From Bradyrhizobium sp. AZCC 1610 (lineage in GTDB: Bacteria; Pseudomonadota; Alphaproteobacteria; Rhizobiales; Xanthobacteraceae): DNA of 64,000 bases. The stretch covers positions 4,435,001 through 4,499,000 of the forward strand of contig NZ_JAZHRR010000001.1 in assembly GCF_036924515.1 (NCBI RefSeq), read 5' to 3'. Of this stretch, positions 34,217 to 44,052 are shown piece by piece. A program made the translations under genes and the position numbers. Under the pieces are notes generated by a model. It was not told where the DNA came from and searched no databases. It saw only the letters and a program-made list of their open reading frames with translations. Numbering within the stretch: position 1 is the stretch's first letter; the number at the start of each line of letters is the position of its first letter.

Positions 34217-35701
34217 CTAGGGCATCTACACACCTTGGGGACGCGACAGATTGACTCGGAGCGGCATGATGTGCTGTCGCCGCAGCGTTTGTATGATTCT
34301 CTCTCTGGCGCTTTGATTCGAAGGAGCGCCAGAGATGCAGCAGGAACCGGGTTTGTCCCTGGGTAAGTTTGGAGACGTTCGCCTCGATAAAAGGGGGCGG
34401 CGCTTCTCCGGGCTATGCTTTGCACGCGCAGCGTCTGTTTGCGCCAGATGGCGCAGGGCGACTGGGCTGCGAACATGGCGTTCTGGCGGTTTGTGAACAA
34501 TCCACAGGTCACGATCGACAAGCTGATTGAAGGCTGGAGCCTGCAGACGTCGATCGCGGTCAGCGGGCGTCATGTGCTGTCAATCCAGGATACCAGCGAG
34601 ATTAAGTTCCACACCTGTCCTGGACATCGGCGCGGCTTGGGCAAGGTCGGCAAAGGCAATGCTCGCGGCGTGTTGCTGCATGCCATGATGGCGGTCGATG
34701 CCGACAGCGGGGTCTGTCTCGGGCTCACCGGCGGTGAGGTGTGGACGCGCAAGCGCAAGGCCAAGATCGCTCACGAGAAGCGCGCCTTGGCCGACAAGGA
34801 GTCGGCGCGCTGGGTGACGACCGCTGAGCAAGGCCGCGATGTTCTGGCCGCTGCTCGTATGATCACCGTTGTCAACGACCGCGAGGGGGATTTCTTTGCT
34901 CACTGGGCGCTGACACCCGCTGACAATGTCCACCTCCTGTCGCGCGCCATGCACGACCATGCGCTGGTCGACGGCGGCACGCTTTATCAGGCAGTCGAAC
35001 GGGCCCGCTTCTGCGACAAGGCGGTGATCGATCTGCCAAAGCGAATGGATCGCCGCGGTCGCCAGGCCCACCTCTCCATGCGCTTCGGAACCGTTGTGCT
35101 CAAACGGCCGCCGCGCCCCGGCGTGAAAGACCTGCCGGAGGGCGTCAAAGTCAGCTTCGTGGAAGTCGTCGAGTTGCGCCCCCCGAAGGGCGCCAAGCCC
35201 ATTCATTGGTTGCTCTTGACCACGCATCCGATTGCCGCTGCCGCCGATGCCTGGCGGATCGTCTCCTGGTACAAGCAGCGCTGGATCATCGAACAGCTCT
35301 TTCGCTCGCTGAAGAGCCAGGGTCTGCGCATCGAGGATAGTCAGCTCGACAGCGCTGAAGGCCTGATCAAACTCGCGGCGATCGCTACCAGAGTGGCATG
35401 TATCGTCATCCAGCTGGTTCAAGCCCGCAATGGCGGCGAAGAATTGCCGGCAGATTTTGCGTTCACACCGGACGAGATCGAAGCGCTCAAGGCCATCAAC
35501 AAAACCCTGAAAGGCCGGACCGAGCTTCAGAAGAACCACCATCGCCCCAACACTATCGCCTGGGCCGCATGGATCATCGCAAAGCTCGGCGGATGGACCG
35601 GCTACGCCTCGCATCGCCCACCTGGACCAATCACCTTCCACATCGGAATGGCTCGCTTCCAAATCCTCGTATATGGCCCGGCAAACGTGTAGATGCCCTA
35701 G
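34217..35701 (+). mobile_element. IS4-family insertion sequence (IS50/Tn5-like group), 1485 bp
   Basis: The ends are perfect 15-bp inverted repeats: CTAGGGCATCTACAC at 34217-34231 and GTGTAGATGCCCTAG at 35687-35701. A ten-base direct repeat flanks the element, in the range produced by IS4-family transposases. The only gene inside is a DDE transposase with the Y-R-E-K signature. The element lies in one arm of an intergenic palindrome. Near the left end the transposase frame is interrupted, so the copy may be inactive without trans help. Confidence 0.93.
34415..35692 (+). CDS. IS4-family transposase, N-terminus displaced by a frameshift
   Basis: A 425-residue DDE transposase. The catalytic residues visible from this start are Asp59 (SIQDTSEIKFH), Asp155 (VVNDREGDFF) and Glu293, with the IS4 signature Tyr286, Arg289, Glu293 and Lys300 in SWYKQRWIIEQLFRSLKSQG. 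Homologues begin earlier, and here the missing start is found in another frame: ATG 34335 encodes MQQEPGLSLGKFGDVRLDKR, then runs out of phase near 34393-34412. One extra G in the CCGGGCT run would rejoin the frames. The shorter product lacks the N-terminal DNA-binding segment and is probably non-functional, unless frameshifting restores it or the base is a sequencing error. Confidence 0.85.
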   Translation: MLCTRSVCLRQMAQGDWAANMAFWRFVNNPQVTIDKLIEGWSLQTSIAVSGRHVLSIQDTSEIKFHTCPGHRRGLGKVGKGNARGVLLHAMMAVDADSGVCLGLTGGEVWTRKRKAKIAHEKRALADKESARWVTTAEQGRDVLAAARMITVVNDREGDFFAHWALTPADNVHLLSRAMHDHALVDGGTLYQAVERARFCDKAVIDLPKRMDRRGRQAHLSMRFGTVVLKRPPRPGVKDLPEGVKVSFVEVVELRPPKGAKPIHWLLLTTHPIAAAADAWRIVSWYKQRWIIEQLFRSLKSQGLRIEDSQLDSAEGLIKLAAIATRVACIVIQLVQARNGGEELPADFAFTPDEIEALKAINKTLKGRTELQKNHHRPNTIAWAAWIIAKLGGWTGYASHRPPGPITFHIGMARFQILVYGPANV

Positions 35702-35711
35702 TGCGTTCGCA
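35702..35711. repeat. Target-site duplication, right copy
   Basis: TGCGTTCGCA follows the right inverted repeat directly and equals the left copy at 34207-34216. Confidence 0.9.
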
Positions 35712-35738
35712 GGGACGACAGAGGAGAGAGCCCCGCCC

Positions 35739-35891
35739 TCAGCCCCGCAGCGCCTGCAGACCCTTGAACGTGAGCCGCTTCGGATCGCGGACGCCGGCCA
35801 GATAGAGCTTGCGGATGAAGGCGGCGGCCGCCTCGCGGTCGCAATCGGTCAGCGCCACGATGGCATCGACGGCAATTCGCTGGGCGTCCAT
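35739..35891 (-). CDS. Small conserved-looking 50-residue protein
   Basis: An ATG at 35891 with a GAGGAAG ribosome site two bases before it opens a 50-codon frame ending in TGA at 35739. The product reads MDAQRIAVDAIVALTDCDRE, then AAAAFIRKLYLAGVRDPKRL and TFKGLQALRG. Third positions are strongly G/C, as in the neighbours. It is predicted soluble and helical with a basic C-terminal half. I do not recognise a family. The start, ribosome site and codon bias together make a real gene likely. Confidence 0.65.
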   Translation of the reverse strand: MDAQRIAVDAIVALTDCDREAAAAFIRKLYLAGVRDPKRLTFKGLQALRG

Positions 35892-36051
35892 GGGCTTCCT
35901 CGTGCTGTCAGGGGCCACAAGCCACGCAGCGTATAGCGACGCCGGTTAATCCGGCGTTAACCGTGAGGACATGTTGGACGATTCGCGCTCACATACGTAT
36001 ACGCGAAATAACGCATGGGACGTCGGGACGCACTTCGCGCGGCGGAACCGC
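35892..36051. other. Spacer with short hairpin
   Basis: GACGCCGG and CCGGCGTT around a TTAAT loop (about 35939-35959) form a hairpin between the monooxygenase stop and the small gene start; it may act as a terminator but has no T-run. Confidence 0.3.
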
Positions 36052-37515
36052 TCAGGAATACCGCATCACCCCGTCGTCGACCTTGCCGTAGCGGAGCGTC
36101 ACGATGTCGAGCGCGTAGTTCTGATACAGCCGCCACGGCCGCTTCGAGCCTTGCTTGGGCAGTTTCGCGATCGAACGCTGCACATAGCCGGACGAGAAAT
36201 CCAGCGACGGCAGTTCCGTGACGTCAGGATCGACATTGTGCGGCATGCACTGCTTGTAGCCGTTGCGATCCATGTAGTTGATCAGCCGGCAGACATATTC
36301 GCAGGTGAGATCGCATTTCAGCGTCCACGACGCGTTGGTGTAGCCGAACGCAGAGGCCAAGTTCGGAATGTCCGAATACATCATGCCCTTGTAGTTCAGC
36401 GTCCGCGCGAAATCGACCGTGCGGCCGTCGACGCTGACTTCGAGCCCGCCGAGCACCTGCAGGTTCAGCCCGGTCGCGGTGACGATGATGTCGGCGTCGA
36501 GCTCGCTGCCGTCCCTGAGCTTGATGCCGCCCTTGGTGAAGGTGTCGATCTCGTTGGTAACGACGGAGGCGCGCTTGTCCCGGATCGACTTGAAGAGGTT
36601 GCCATCGGGCACCAGGCACAGCCGCTGCTCCCACGGATTGTAGCGCGGCGTGAAATGCTTGGCCACGTCGTATTCCGGCCCCAGCGCCATCTTGACGCCG
36701 CCGAGGATCAACTGCTTGGCGCGATCCGGCTTACGCCGGCAGAGCTGGAAGAAATACATGCCGAACAGCACGTTGCGCCAGCGGATCATGTGATAGGCGA
36801 GCTTCGCGGACAGATTGCGGCGCAGCTTGTTGGCGAGCGCATCTTCCACCGGCCGCGCCACCACGTAGGTCGGCGAGCGCTGCAGCATGGTGACATGCGC
36901 CGCGGTCTTGGCCATTTCAGGCACCAGCGTCACCGCTGTGGCGCCCGAGCCGATCACCACCACGCGCTTGCCGGCGTAGTCGAGATCCTCGGGCCATTTC
37001 TGCGGATGCACGATCTGGCCGGCGAAGTCGGCCGTGCCGGAAAATTCCGGCGTATAGCCTTCCTCGTATTTGTAATAGCCCGAGCACATGAACAGGAAAT
37101 TGCAGGTGAAGCGCACGATTTCAGTCGCGCCCTCGCCCACCGCGCGTTCGGCCTCCACCGTCCAGCGCGTCTCCGGCGACGACCACGACGCGCGCTTGAC
37201 GCGATGGTGGAAGCGGATCTTCCTGTCGATGCCGTTATCTACAGCGGTCTCGCGGACGTAGTTCAGAATCCGCGGCCCGTCGGCGATCGCCTTCGACTCG
37301 GTCCACGGTTTGAACGAATAGCCGAGCGTGTACATGTCCGAGTCGGAGCGGATGCCGGGATAGCGAAACAGGTCCCAGGTGCCGCCAATGCAGTCGCGTC
37401 CCTCGAGGATCACGTAGCTCTTACCCGGACATTTCTCCTGCAGGTGATAACCCGCGCCAATGCCGGAGAGACCCGCACCGACAATGAGGACGTCGAAATG
37501 TTCGTTTGATGCCAT
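36052..37515 (-). CDS. Flavin-containing/Baeyer-Villiger-type monooxygenase
   Basis: A 487-residue FAD and NADPH-dependent monooxygenase. The FAD motif VLIVGAGLSGIGAGYHL is at the N-terminus, the NADPH motif VVVIGSGATAVTLVPE in the middle, and between them the fingerprint F-A-G-x3-H-x3-W (FAGQIVHPQKWPEDLDYAG) of Baeyer-Villiger enzymes. It probably inserts oxygen into a ketone or oxidises a soft heteroatom. No alcohol dehydrogenase or hydrolase partner is next to it. The frame is open to 37602; I prefer the ATG at 37515 with GGAG just upstream, and 37524 is also possible. Confidence 0.88.
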   Translation of the reverse strand: MASNEHFDVLIVGAGLSGIGAGYHLQEKCPGKSYVILEGRDCIGGTWDLFRYPGIRSDSDMYTLGYSFKPWTESKAIADGPRILNYVRETAVDNGIDRKIRFHHRVKRASWSSPETRWTVEAERAVGEGATEIVRFTCNFLFMCSGYYKYEEGYTPEFSGTADFAGQIVHPQKWPEDLDYAGKRVVVIGSGATAVTLVPEMAKTAAHVTMLQRSPTYVVARPVEDALANKLRRNLSAKLAYHMIRWRNVLFGMYFFQLCRRKPDRAKQLILGGVKMALGPEYDVAKHFTPRYNPWEQRLCLVPDGNLFKSIRDKRASVVTNEIDTFTKGGIKLRDGSELDADIIVTATGLNLQVLGGLEVSVDGRTVDFARTLNYKGMMYSDIPNLASAFGYTNASWTLKCDLTCEYVCRLINYMDRNGYKQCMPHNVDPDVTELPSLDFSSGYVQRSIAKLPKQGSKRPWRLYQNYALDIVTLRYGKVDDGVMRYS

Positions 37516-37754
37516 TGGCTCCATCGCTTGAAGACGCACGAATGCACAACCGCCTGCCCGCGTCATTTGCCCATCCGCCAGGCGTTGCAGCCAATGGGAC
37601 ACTTGCTACCACCGCTAACGGCATTATTTGCCATTGCGAGGGTCAACGCAACCGCGTCGGCGGAGCCGAGCCTGTGTCGCCTAAACCGGCCGTACGGTCG
37701 CCGATTTATGTGATATTTTGCGGCCTCAAGCGTGCACCCTAGCCAGGACTAAGG

Positions 37755-38048
37755 ATGCCCAGCAAAATCGATCCGGTACTTACTTTGAGGATCGCGCTCG
37801 ACTCGCCGAGCGCCGGGGTTTCGACGTCCGCAAGCAGTGAGCTTGATGCAGCAGGCTTCAAGGTCGAGTCGGTGTCACCCCGCGGACTACTGATCGTCGG
37901 CGAAAGATCCTTGATCGAACAATTTTTTGATACACGTATTGATTTGAGTCAGAAAGTGCCACAATTTAAGGGGGAGCCGGCCTTTGGACGGCTGCCTGGT
38001 GGGGTCGGCTACCGCGCGTATTTCCCGAAGGAGCCGACTTACTTTTAG
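37755..38048 (+). CDS. Stand-alone prodomain-like protein upstream of a subtilase
   Basis: A 97-residue protein with no signal peptide. The sequence ELDAAGFKVESVSPRGLLIV followed by GERSLIEQFFDTRIDLSQ and a basic, Gly/Pro-rich tail ending YFPKEPTYF resembles the beta-alpha-beta core of protease prodomains of the pro-kumamolisin type (G-x-V-x4-SPR-x4-G, then an FxxxFxTRL-like end). The following protease has its own N-terminal segment of the same pattern. I infer a separately encoded inhibitor or folding chaperone for that protease. ATG 37755 has AAGG immediately upstream. The gap to the protease is 39 bp, so they form one transcript. No homologue search was possible. Confidence 0.65.
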   Translation: MPSKIDPVLTLRIALDSPSAGVSTSASSELDAAGFKVESVSPRGLLIVGERSLIEQFFDTRIDLSQKVPQFKGEPAFGRLPGGVGYRAYFPKEPTYF

Positions 38049-38087
38049 TTCTATTTGATCACCTTCAGAATTTTGGGGGACTTGAAC

Positions 38088-39488
38088 ATGGCATCCAACG
38101 TTATTGTGAGGCTGGTTCCAAAATCGCGGAGCCGCGCACCAAGGCTCGATTTCGGCCTGGAATCCATACAAATCAAACCCAAGGAATTTTCGCCAGATCC
38201 CGCACGCACGCGCTCCGTGCTGAACTTTTTCGCCGCAAGGCTGCCGGTCGAGGTCAAGCCAACGGAAAAAGACCGGATCGAAGTGGAGATGAAGCGGCAA
38301 GACTTCGATCAATTGTTCGGAGCAACGCTCCGCCAAGGCGAGTTTTCCGGTCGCAACGAGAATCGCGTAACGGCGACCAACAGTTTTCTTGTCCCGGAGA
38401 CCGTGCTGTCGGTCCCCAACGAACTGAAGGACACTGTCGATTTCGCCTACATACCGCGCCCCATCGAATTTTACGGTGCCTCGTATCGTCCGCCGGTGGA
38501 AGACATTCTGCATCTTCGTCTCGATGACGTCCGGGCAGCATTGAACGCTCCCCGTGCCCACCGGCAGGATTGGACCGGGCGCGGCGTCAAGGTGGCGATG
38601 GTCGACAGCGGCTTTTTCCCTCACCCGTTCTTCGCAGCGAACGGCTACAAGCTAGTCGCCTCCGCGTCGCCCGGCGCGACCAATCCCGACGACGATCCCA
38701 GCGGGCACGGAACCGGTGAATGCGCCAACATCTTTAGCATCGCACCTGATTGCACGGTCTATGGCGTGAAGAGCGGCCCAAGTGCGGCAACTTCTCTCGA
38801 GGCCGCAATCGCACTTGGCCCCGATGTGATGTCGAACTCCTGGGGCTTCGACGTCGACGTCAGATCGCGCGACCAGCTCAAGGCTGCTGACCCCAACTTC
38901 TTCAATGAACTGGTGGATATCGAGACGATCCTATCAGACGCCATTCAATCCGGCATCATCGTCGTTTTCTCGGCCGGCAACGGCCATCACGCGTTTCCCG
39001 GATGCATGCCGCAGGTGATCTCTGCAGGTGGCGTTACCGTACTGGAAGAAGGCGCCCTGGAGGCCTCGAGCTACGCGAGTTCGTTCAAGAGCAAGATATA
39101 TCCGGGACGAAACATTCCGGATCTCTGTGGCGTAGTTGGTGCGGCCGGTGCGCCACCGCAAAAAAATCACATCATGCTGCCGGTTCCGCCAACGAGCGAA
39201 CTCGACGGCCATAACTTTCCTTCAGGCCGGAAAAAAACTGGCTGGGGCATCTTCTCGGGCACTTCCGCAGCATGCCCGCAACTGGCGGGGGCGATCGCGC
39301 TCTTCAAGGAAATCCGCAAGAGTGTCGGCGCAGATCAGGCCCGCACCGCCCTCATCAAGACAGCGACCGACGTCACGACCGGCAAGACCGCGATGGGCGA
39401 CAAGGCTGGCGCTGGTGCCGATCTTGCGACCGGCGCCGGACTGGCCAGCGTCAGATCCGCCTGCGAGTTCATTGCGGCGACGGTCTGA
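38088..39488 (+). CDS. Leaderless subtilisin-like (S8) serine protease with N-terminal prodomain
   Basis: A 466-residue protein. Catalytic residues are all present: Asp173 in VAMVDSGFF, His207 in DPSGHGTGECANIF, oxyanion Asn298 in VVFSAGNGHH and Ser393 in FSGTSAACPQLAGAIAL. Residues 40-128 look like a prodomain (IEVEMKRQDFDQLFGATLRQ then FLVPETVLSVPNEL), similar in pattern to the upstream small protein. There is no signal peptide or membrane helix, so the enzyme should be cytoplasmic or exported by an unrecognised route. I chose ATG 38088, which has GGGGGA upstream; the open frame from 38055 begins with TTG. It converges on ahcY 21 bp away. Confidence 0.88.
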   Translation: MASNVIVRLVPKSRSRAPRLDFGLESIQIKPKEFSPDPARTRSVLNFFAARLPVEVKPTEKDRIEVEMKRQDFDQLFGATLRQGEFSGRNENRVTATNSFLVPETVLSVPNELKDTVDFAYIPRPIEFYGASYRPPVEDILHLRLDDVRAALNAPRAHRQDWTGRGVKVAMVDSGFFPHPFFAANGYKLVASASPGATNPDDDPSGHGTGECANIFSIAPDCTVYGVKSGPSAATSLEAAIALGPDVMSNSWGFDVDVRSRDQLKAADPNFFNELVDIETILSDAIQSGIIVVFSAGNGHHAFPGCMPQVISAGGVTVLEEGALEASSYASSFKSKIYPGRNIPDLCGVVGAAGAPPQKNHIMLPVPPTSELDGHNFPSGRKKTGWGIFSGTSAACPQLAGAIALFKEIRKSVGADQARTALIKTATDVTTGKTAMGDKAGAGADLATGAGLASVRSACEFIAATV

Positions 39489-39509
39489 CCCTGGCCACCC
39501 GATCGAGGC

Positions 39510-40943
39510 TCAATACCGGTAATGATCCGACTTGAACGGGCCTTCCGGCTTGACGCCGATATATTCGGCCTGGTCCTTGCGCAGTTCGGTCAGCTTGACG
39601 CCGATCTTGGCGAGGTGCAGCCGCGCCACCTTCTCGTCCAGCGACTTCGGCAGCACGTAGACCTTCTTCTCGTACTTGCCGTCCTTGTTGTTGGCCCAGA
39701 GTTCGATCTGCGCCAGCGTCTGGTTGGTGAACGACGCCGACATCACGAAGGACGGATGACCCATCGCGTTGCCGAGGTTCACCAGGCGGCCTTCCGACAG
39801 CAGGACGATGCGGTGCTTGTCGGGGAATTCGATCTCGTCGACCTGCGGCTTGATGTTGGTCCACTTCAGATTACGAAGGCCTGCGATCTGGATCTCGTTG
39901 TCGAAGTGGCCGATGTTGCAAACAATGGCGCGATGCTTCATCGCGCGCATGTGGTCGATGGTGATGATGTCCTTGTTGCCGGTCGCGGTGACGAAGATAT
40001 CGGCGCGCGGAGCGGCGTCTTCCATGGTCACGACTTCATAACCTTCCATCGCCGCCTGCAACGCGCAGATCGGGTCGACTTCGGAGACCATGACGCGGCA
40101 GCCGGCCTGGCGCAGCGACGCGGCCGAGCCCTTGCCGACGTCGCCGAAGCCCGCGACCATCGCGACCTTGCCGGACATCATCACGTCGGTGCCGCGGCGG
40201 ATGCCGTCGACCAGCGACTCGCGGCAGCCATAGAGGTTGTCGAATTTCGACTTGGTGACGCTGTCGTTGACGTTGATGGCGGGGAACAGCAGCTTGCCTT
40301 CCTTCTCCATCTGGTAAAGGCGATGCACGCCCGTGGTGGTCTCTTCCGAGACGCCCTTGATGTTCTTGGCAATCTCGGCGAAGTAGCCCTTCGGCTTCTC
40401 CTTCAGAAGCCGCTTGATGAGCGCGAAGAATACTTCCTCTTCTTCCGAACCCGGCTTGTCGAGGAAGGCCACGTCGCCCTGCTCGGCGCGCAGGCCGTGA
40501 TGCACCAGCATGGTGGCGTCGCCGCCGTCATCGAGGATCATGTTGGGCGTACCGCCGCCGTGCCAGTCGAACAGCTTTGCGGTGTAGTCCCAGTATTCGG
40601 CGAGCGTTTCGCCCTTCACCGCGAACACCGGAATGCCGGCGGCGGCGATGGCAGCTGCCGCATGGTCCTGCGTCGAATAGATGTTGCACGACACCCAGCG
40701 GATGTCGGCGCCGAGCGCGGCCAGCGTTTCGATCAAGACCGCGGTCTGAATCGTCATGTGCAGGGAGCCTGCGATGCGGGCGCCCTTCAGGGGCTGCTTC
40801 GGGCCGTACTCCTCGCGCGTCGCCATCAGGCCGGGCATTTCGGTCTCGGCCAGCGAGATTTCCTTGCGGCCGAATTCGGCGAGCGAGATATCCTTGACGA
40901 TGTAGTCGGTGAAGGCGGGCTTCTTGGCGGCGGCGGTGGTCAT
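39510..40943 (-). CDS. ahcY: S-adenosylhomocysteine hydrolase
   Basis: A 477-residue NAD-dependent hydrolase that splits S-adenosylhomocysteine into adenosine and homocysteine, relieving inhibition of methyltransferases. Motifs: [26 protein letters not shown], the NAD site [31 protein letters not shown], and the C-terminal KSDHYRY that completes the neighbouring active site. The length matches the bacterial form with the extra insert of about 40 residues. It lies downstream of metK on the same strand, separated by 214 bp with a large inverted repeat, so the two may be separate transcripts of the same pathway. Confidence 0.97.
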   Translation of the reverse strand: MTTAAAKKPAFTDYIVKDISLAEFGRKEISLAETEMPGLMATREEYGPKQPLKGARIAGSLHMTIQTAVLIETLAALGADIRWVSCNIYSTQDHAAAAIAAAGIPVFAVKGETLAEYWDYTAKLFDWHGGGTPNMILDDGGDATMLVHHGLRAEQGDVAFLDKPGSEEEEVFFALIKRLLKEKPKGYFAEIAKNIKGVSEETTTGVHRLYQMEKEGKLLFPAINVNDSVTKSKFDNLYGCRESLVDGIRRGTDVMMSGKVAMVAGFGDVGKGSAASLRQAGCRVMVSEVDPICALQAAMEGYEVVTMEDAAPRADIFVTATGNKDIITIDHMRAMKHRAIVCNIGHFDNEIQIAGLRNLKWTNIKPQVDEIEFPDKHRIVLLSEGRLVNLGNAMGHPSFVMSASFTNQTLAQIELWANNKDGKYEKKVYVLPKSLDEKVARLHLAKIGVKLTELRKDQAEYIGVKPEGPFKSDHYRY

Positions 40944-41017
40944 ATCATTTTTCCTAACACGATGAATTCGGGCGTATCGGTACAGGGCGACACTGGACGC
41001 ATTGTGACGGTCAGCTT

Positions 41018-41147
41018 CCTCGCCCGCGCTTGCGGGGAGAGGGTTGGGGTGAGGGGCGCTGCCGCGAATACCGAGCGGCGGCGTGTGCGGCGGCTCCCCT
41101 CACCCGCCGCGAAGTCGCGGCGACCTCTCCCCGCAAGCGGGGCGAGG
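41018..41147. repeat. Large palindromic repeat between metK and ahcY
   Basis: CCTCGCCCGCGCTTGCGGGG at 41018 pairs with CCCCGCAAGCGGGGCGAGG ending at 41147, and an inner GGGGTGAGGGG/CCCCTCACCC pair adds a second helix. It is typical of dispersed Bradyrhizobium-type hairpins and may separate or attenuate the two genes. Confidence 0.75.
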
Positions 41148-41157
41148 TAAGAAGAGA

Positions 41158-42357
<1,200 letters not shown>

Positions 42358-42367
42358 CCCCTTGTTC

Positions 42368-42384
42368 CCGCCGGATGCCGGCGG
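42368..42384 (-). promoter_or_regulatory. Short hairpin in the metK leader
   Basis: CCGCCGG and CCGGCGG form a seven-base stem with a three-base loop between the upstream stop codon and the metK start. It does not match a SAM riboswitch I know; a role in mRNA processing or coupling is possible but unproven. Confidence 0.3.
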
Positions 42385-42408
42385 CTGTTTGTGATCTATC
42401 CCGGAATG

Positions 42409-43764
42409 TCAGTCGCGACGGCGCGAAATGACGTAGGATTCGTCGTAGAACCAAAGCCCATTATGCTTGCGCAGAACCTCTCTGGTGGCATCGAGGGTTC
42501 GGCTGTTTTCAGTCATTTCCGTCAACCGGTCGTCTTCGATCTGGGCGACATACACCGCCGCATTCCACGCTGCAAAGGCCGTCGAGGTTCCGATCTGGCC
42601 GGTGACCTCGTTGGGCAGCGCTTCCATATCATAACGGAAGATGGAACGGTTATCGGCGTAGGCATTAAAGTTAAGGTCGCGCCCGGCCGACCCCAGCTCG
42701 TATTTCACCGCGCGCAATAGCTCATGACGGCTCACGGCGAAAGGATTTTCTCCCGGCCAGACCGACTGGATGATTTCCACGCCTGGATCCTGCCCGTGGG
42801 AGTGAATTCCAATCAAACGGCCCCCTGCCCGCAGGGAACGGGCCAGCGGCGCAATGATCCGCTTGGCGCGGAAATTCACAGAGGATTTGGCCCGATAGGG
42901 CTGGGAAGCGATCACAAGATCGAAATTGGCCTCGGTCCGGCCCGCCCGGGGGATGATCGAATCAAGCAGGAACCGGTGGTCCTCCCGGTACACCACCAGC
43001 GCCACAGGTCGTTCATAGATCGGCATGCCCGATTTGGGGCTGATATTGGCTCGCCAATTTTGTTCCAGAAACGAGCCCAATTCGGCGATTTGGGTCTCGA
43101 ACTCGCCCGAGGAGGCCCCCCGCAGGGCGACCTCATGCCAGATCATTCCGGCGGCGGCCGCGGGCGAGGCCGGGGTCAGCCAGGGCGCCTCGGCGTAGTG
43201 CATGTTGGTCAGGACGACGACGGTCGCCGGGTGCTCGAACAGCCGGTCCGGCACCTTGTCCAGCGTCAGCCGGACGTCCTCCAGGCTCAACTCCTTGCCG
43301 GCGATATAGAACGGCATATGGGGGAAGCGGCCGTGCATCGAGCGCATCACCCGCGCCAGCACCGTGCCATCACCGACGCCGGCGTCGAATACCCGCAGTG
43401 CCGGCGGGCGCGGGTGCAGGCTGGAAAGCTCCAGCGCCACCCGCTCGGCGATAACCCGCTTCTCGCTGCAGGTATGGACGAACAGCAGGTATTTCTGGCG
43501 GTTCTCGAAAAAACGGAAATTGCCCCGCGGATCGCGCTTCTCCAGCGGCACTTCGAGGCCGCGTGGCGGCGGCAGCCCGCCCGGCGTCGAGGCCGCGATA
43601 TAGGCCTGGATACGATCCAGCGTGTCGATGGTGATGCGTTTACCCTCGCGCAGGCGATGCACCAGCTTGCCGTCGTTGACGGCCCGGCGGCCGAACGTCG
43701 TCTCCGCCATGTCGGCCTGGCGGCAGAACTCCGTTATCTGGCTGAGAATCTGGTCGTTCTTCAT
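42409..43764 (-). CDS. HTH plus SAM-methyltransferase-like fusion protein
   Basis: A 451-residue protein with two parts. Residues 1-55 form a small XRE-like helix-turn-helix (ITEFCRQADMAETTFGRRAV, NDGKLVHRLREGKRI, TLDRIQAYI), a pattern common in alphaproteobacterial regulators. The rest has a Rossmann-type motif LRVFDAGVGDGTVLARVM, and later YRAKSSVNFRAKRIIAPLAR and LRAGGRLIGIHSHGQDPG, suggesting a methyltransferase fold. Its place directly upstream of metK suggests a role tied to SAM use. I take ATG 43764 as the start because the frame before it (to 44034) runs through repeat sequence. The substrate is unknown. Confidence 0.72.
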   Translation of the reverse strand: MKNDQILSQITEFCRQADMAETTFGRRAVNDGKLVHRLREGKRITIDTLDRIQAYIAASTPGGLPPPRGLEVPLEKRDPRGNFRFFENRQKYLLFVHTCSEKRVIAERVALELSSLHPRPPALRVFDAGVGDGTVLARVMRSMHGRFPHMPFYIAGKELSLEDVRLTLDKVPDRLFEHPATVVVLTNMHYAEAPWLTPASPAAAAGMIWHEVALRGASSGEFETQIAELGSFLEQNWRANISPKSGMPIYERPVALVVYREDHRFLLDSIIPRAGRTEANFDLVIASQPYRAKSSVNFRAKRIIAPLARSLRAGGRLIGIHSHGQDPGVEIIQSVWPGENPFAVSRHELLRAVKYELGSAGRDLNFNAYADNRSIFRYDMEALPNEVTGQIGTSTAFAAWNAAVYVAQIEDDRLTEMTENSRTLDATREVLRKHNGLWFYDESYVISRRRD

Positions 43765-44052
43765 CGGGCGAGGTTGGGAGACACCAGTGGGCAGCTTCGG
43801 ATTGCCCAGATGTCCTACCACCATCTGCCCAACGGGGGAATGTTGGCGTTCGCCCTCCGGCACTGGGCGCGCCACCGATCGGCATGCCCCTTTGTCGTGG
43901 CGAGCCAACAGGTCGCGCGATGCGCGGCCGATGACAGGCTCCGCAAAGCAATCTCCACGCAAAGGCAGAATGGATTGCGTGATCGCCATCCGCCTTCGCT
44001 CGTTGAGCCACGGCGGACAAGTCGCTCTTCGCAACGACGGTGAAGGCGGCTG
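43765..44052. repeat. Intergenic stretch with degenerate palindromic repeat
   Basis: CGGCGGACAAGTCGCTCTTCG with CAACGACGG near 44010-44040, and GAAGCAATC-type sequence near 43945-43975, look like a degenerate form of the dispersed repeat that reads CAATCCATTC in other genomes. No gene is visible. Confidence 0.4.

Noticed and set aside
40944..41157. SAH or SAM riboswitch before ahcY
   Set aside because: The region is filled by a dispersed inverted repeat and I could not match a known riboswitch core.
43765..44034. N-terminal extension of the HTH-methyltransferase
   Set aside because: The sequence covers degenerate palindromic repeat and has no conserved features; the conserved HTH starts at 43764.
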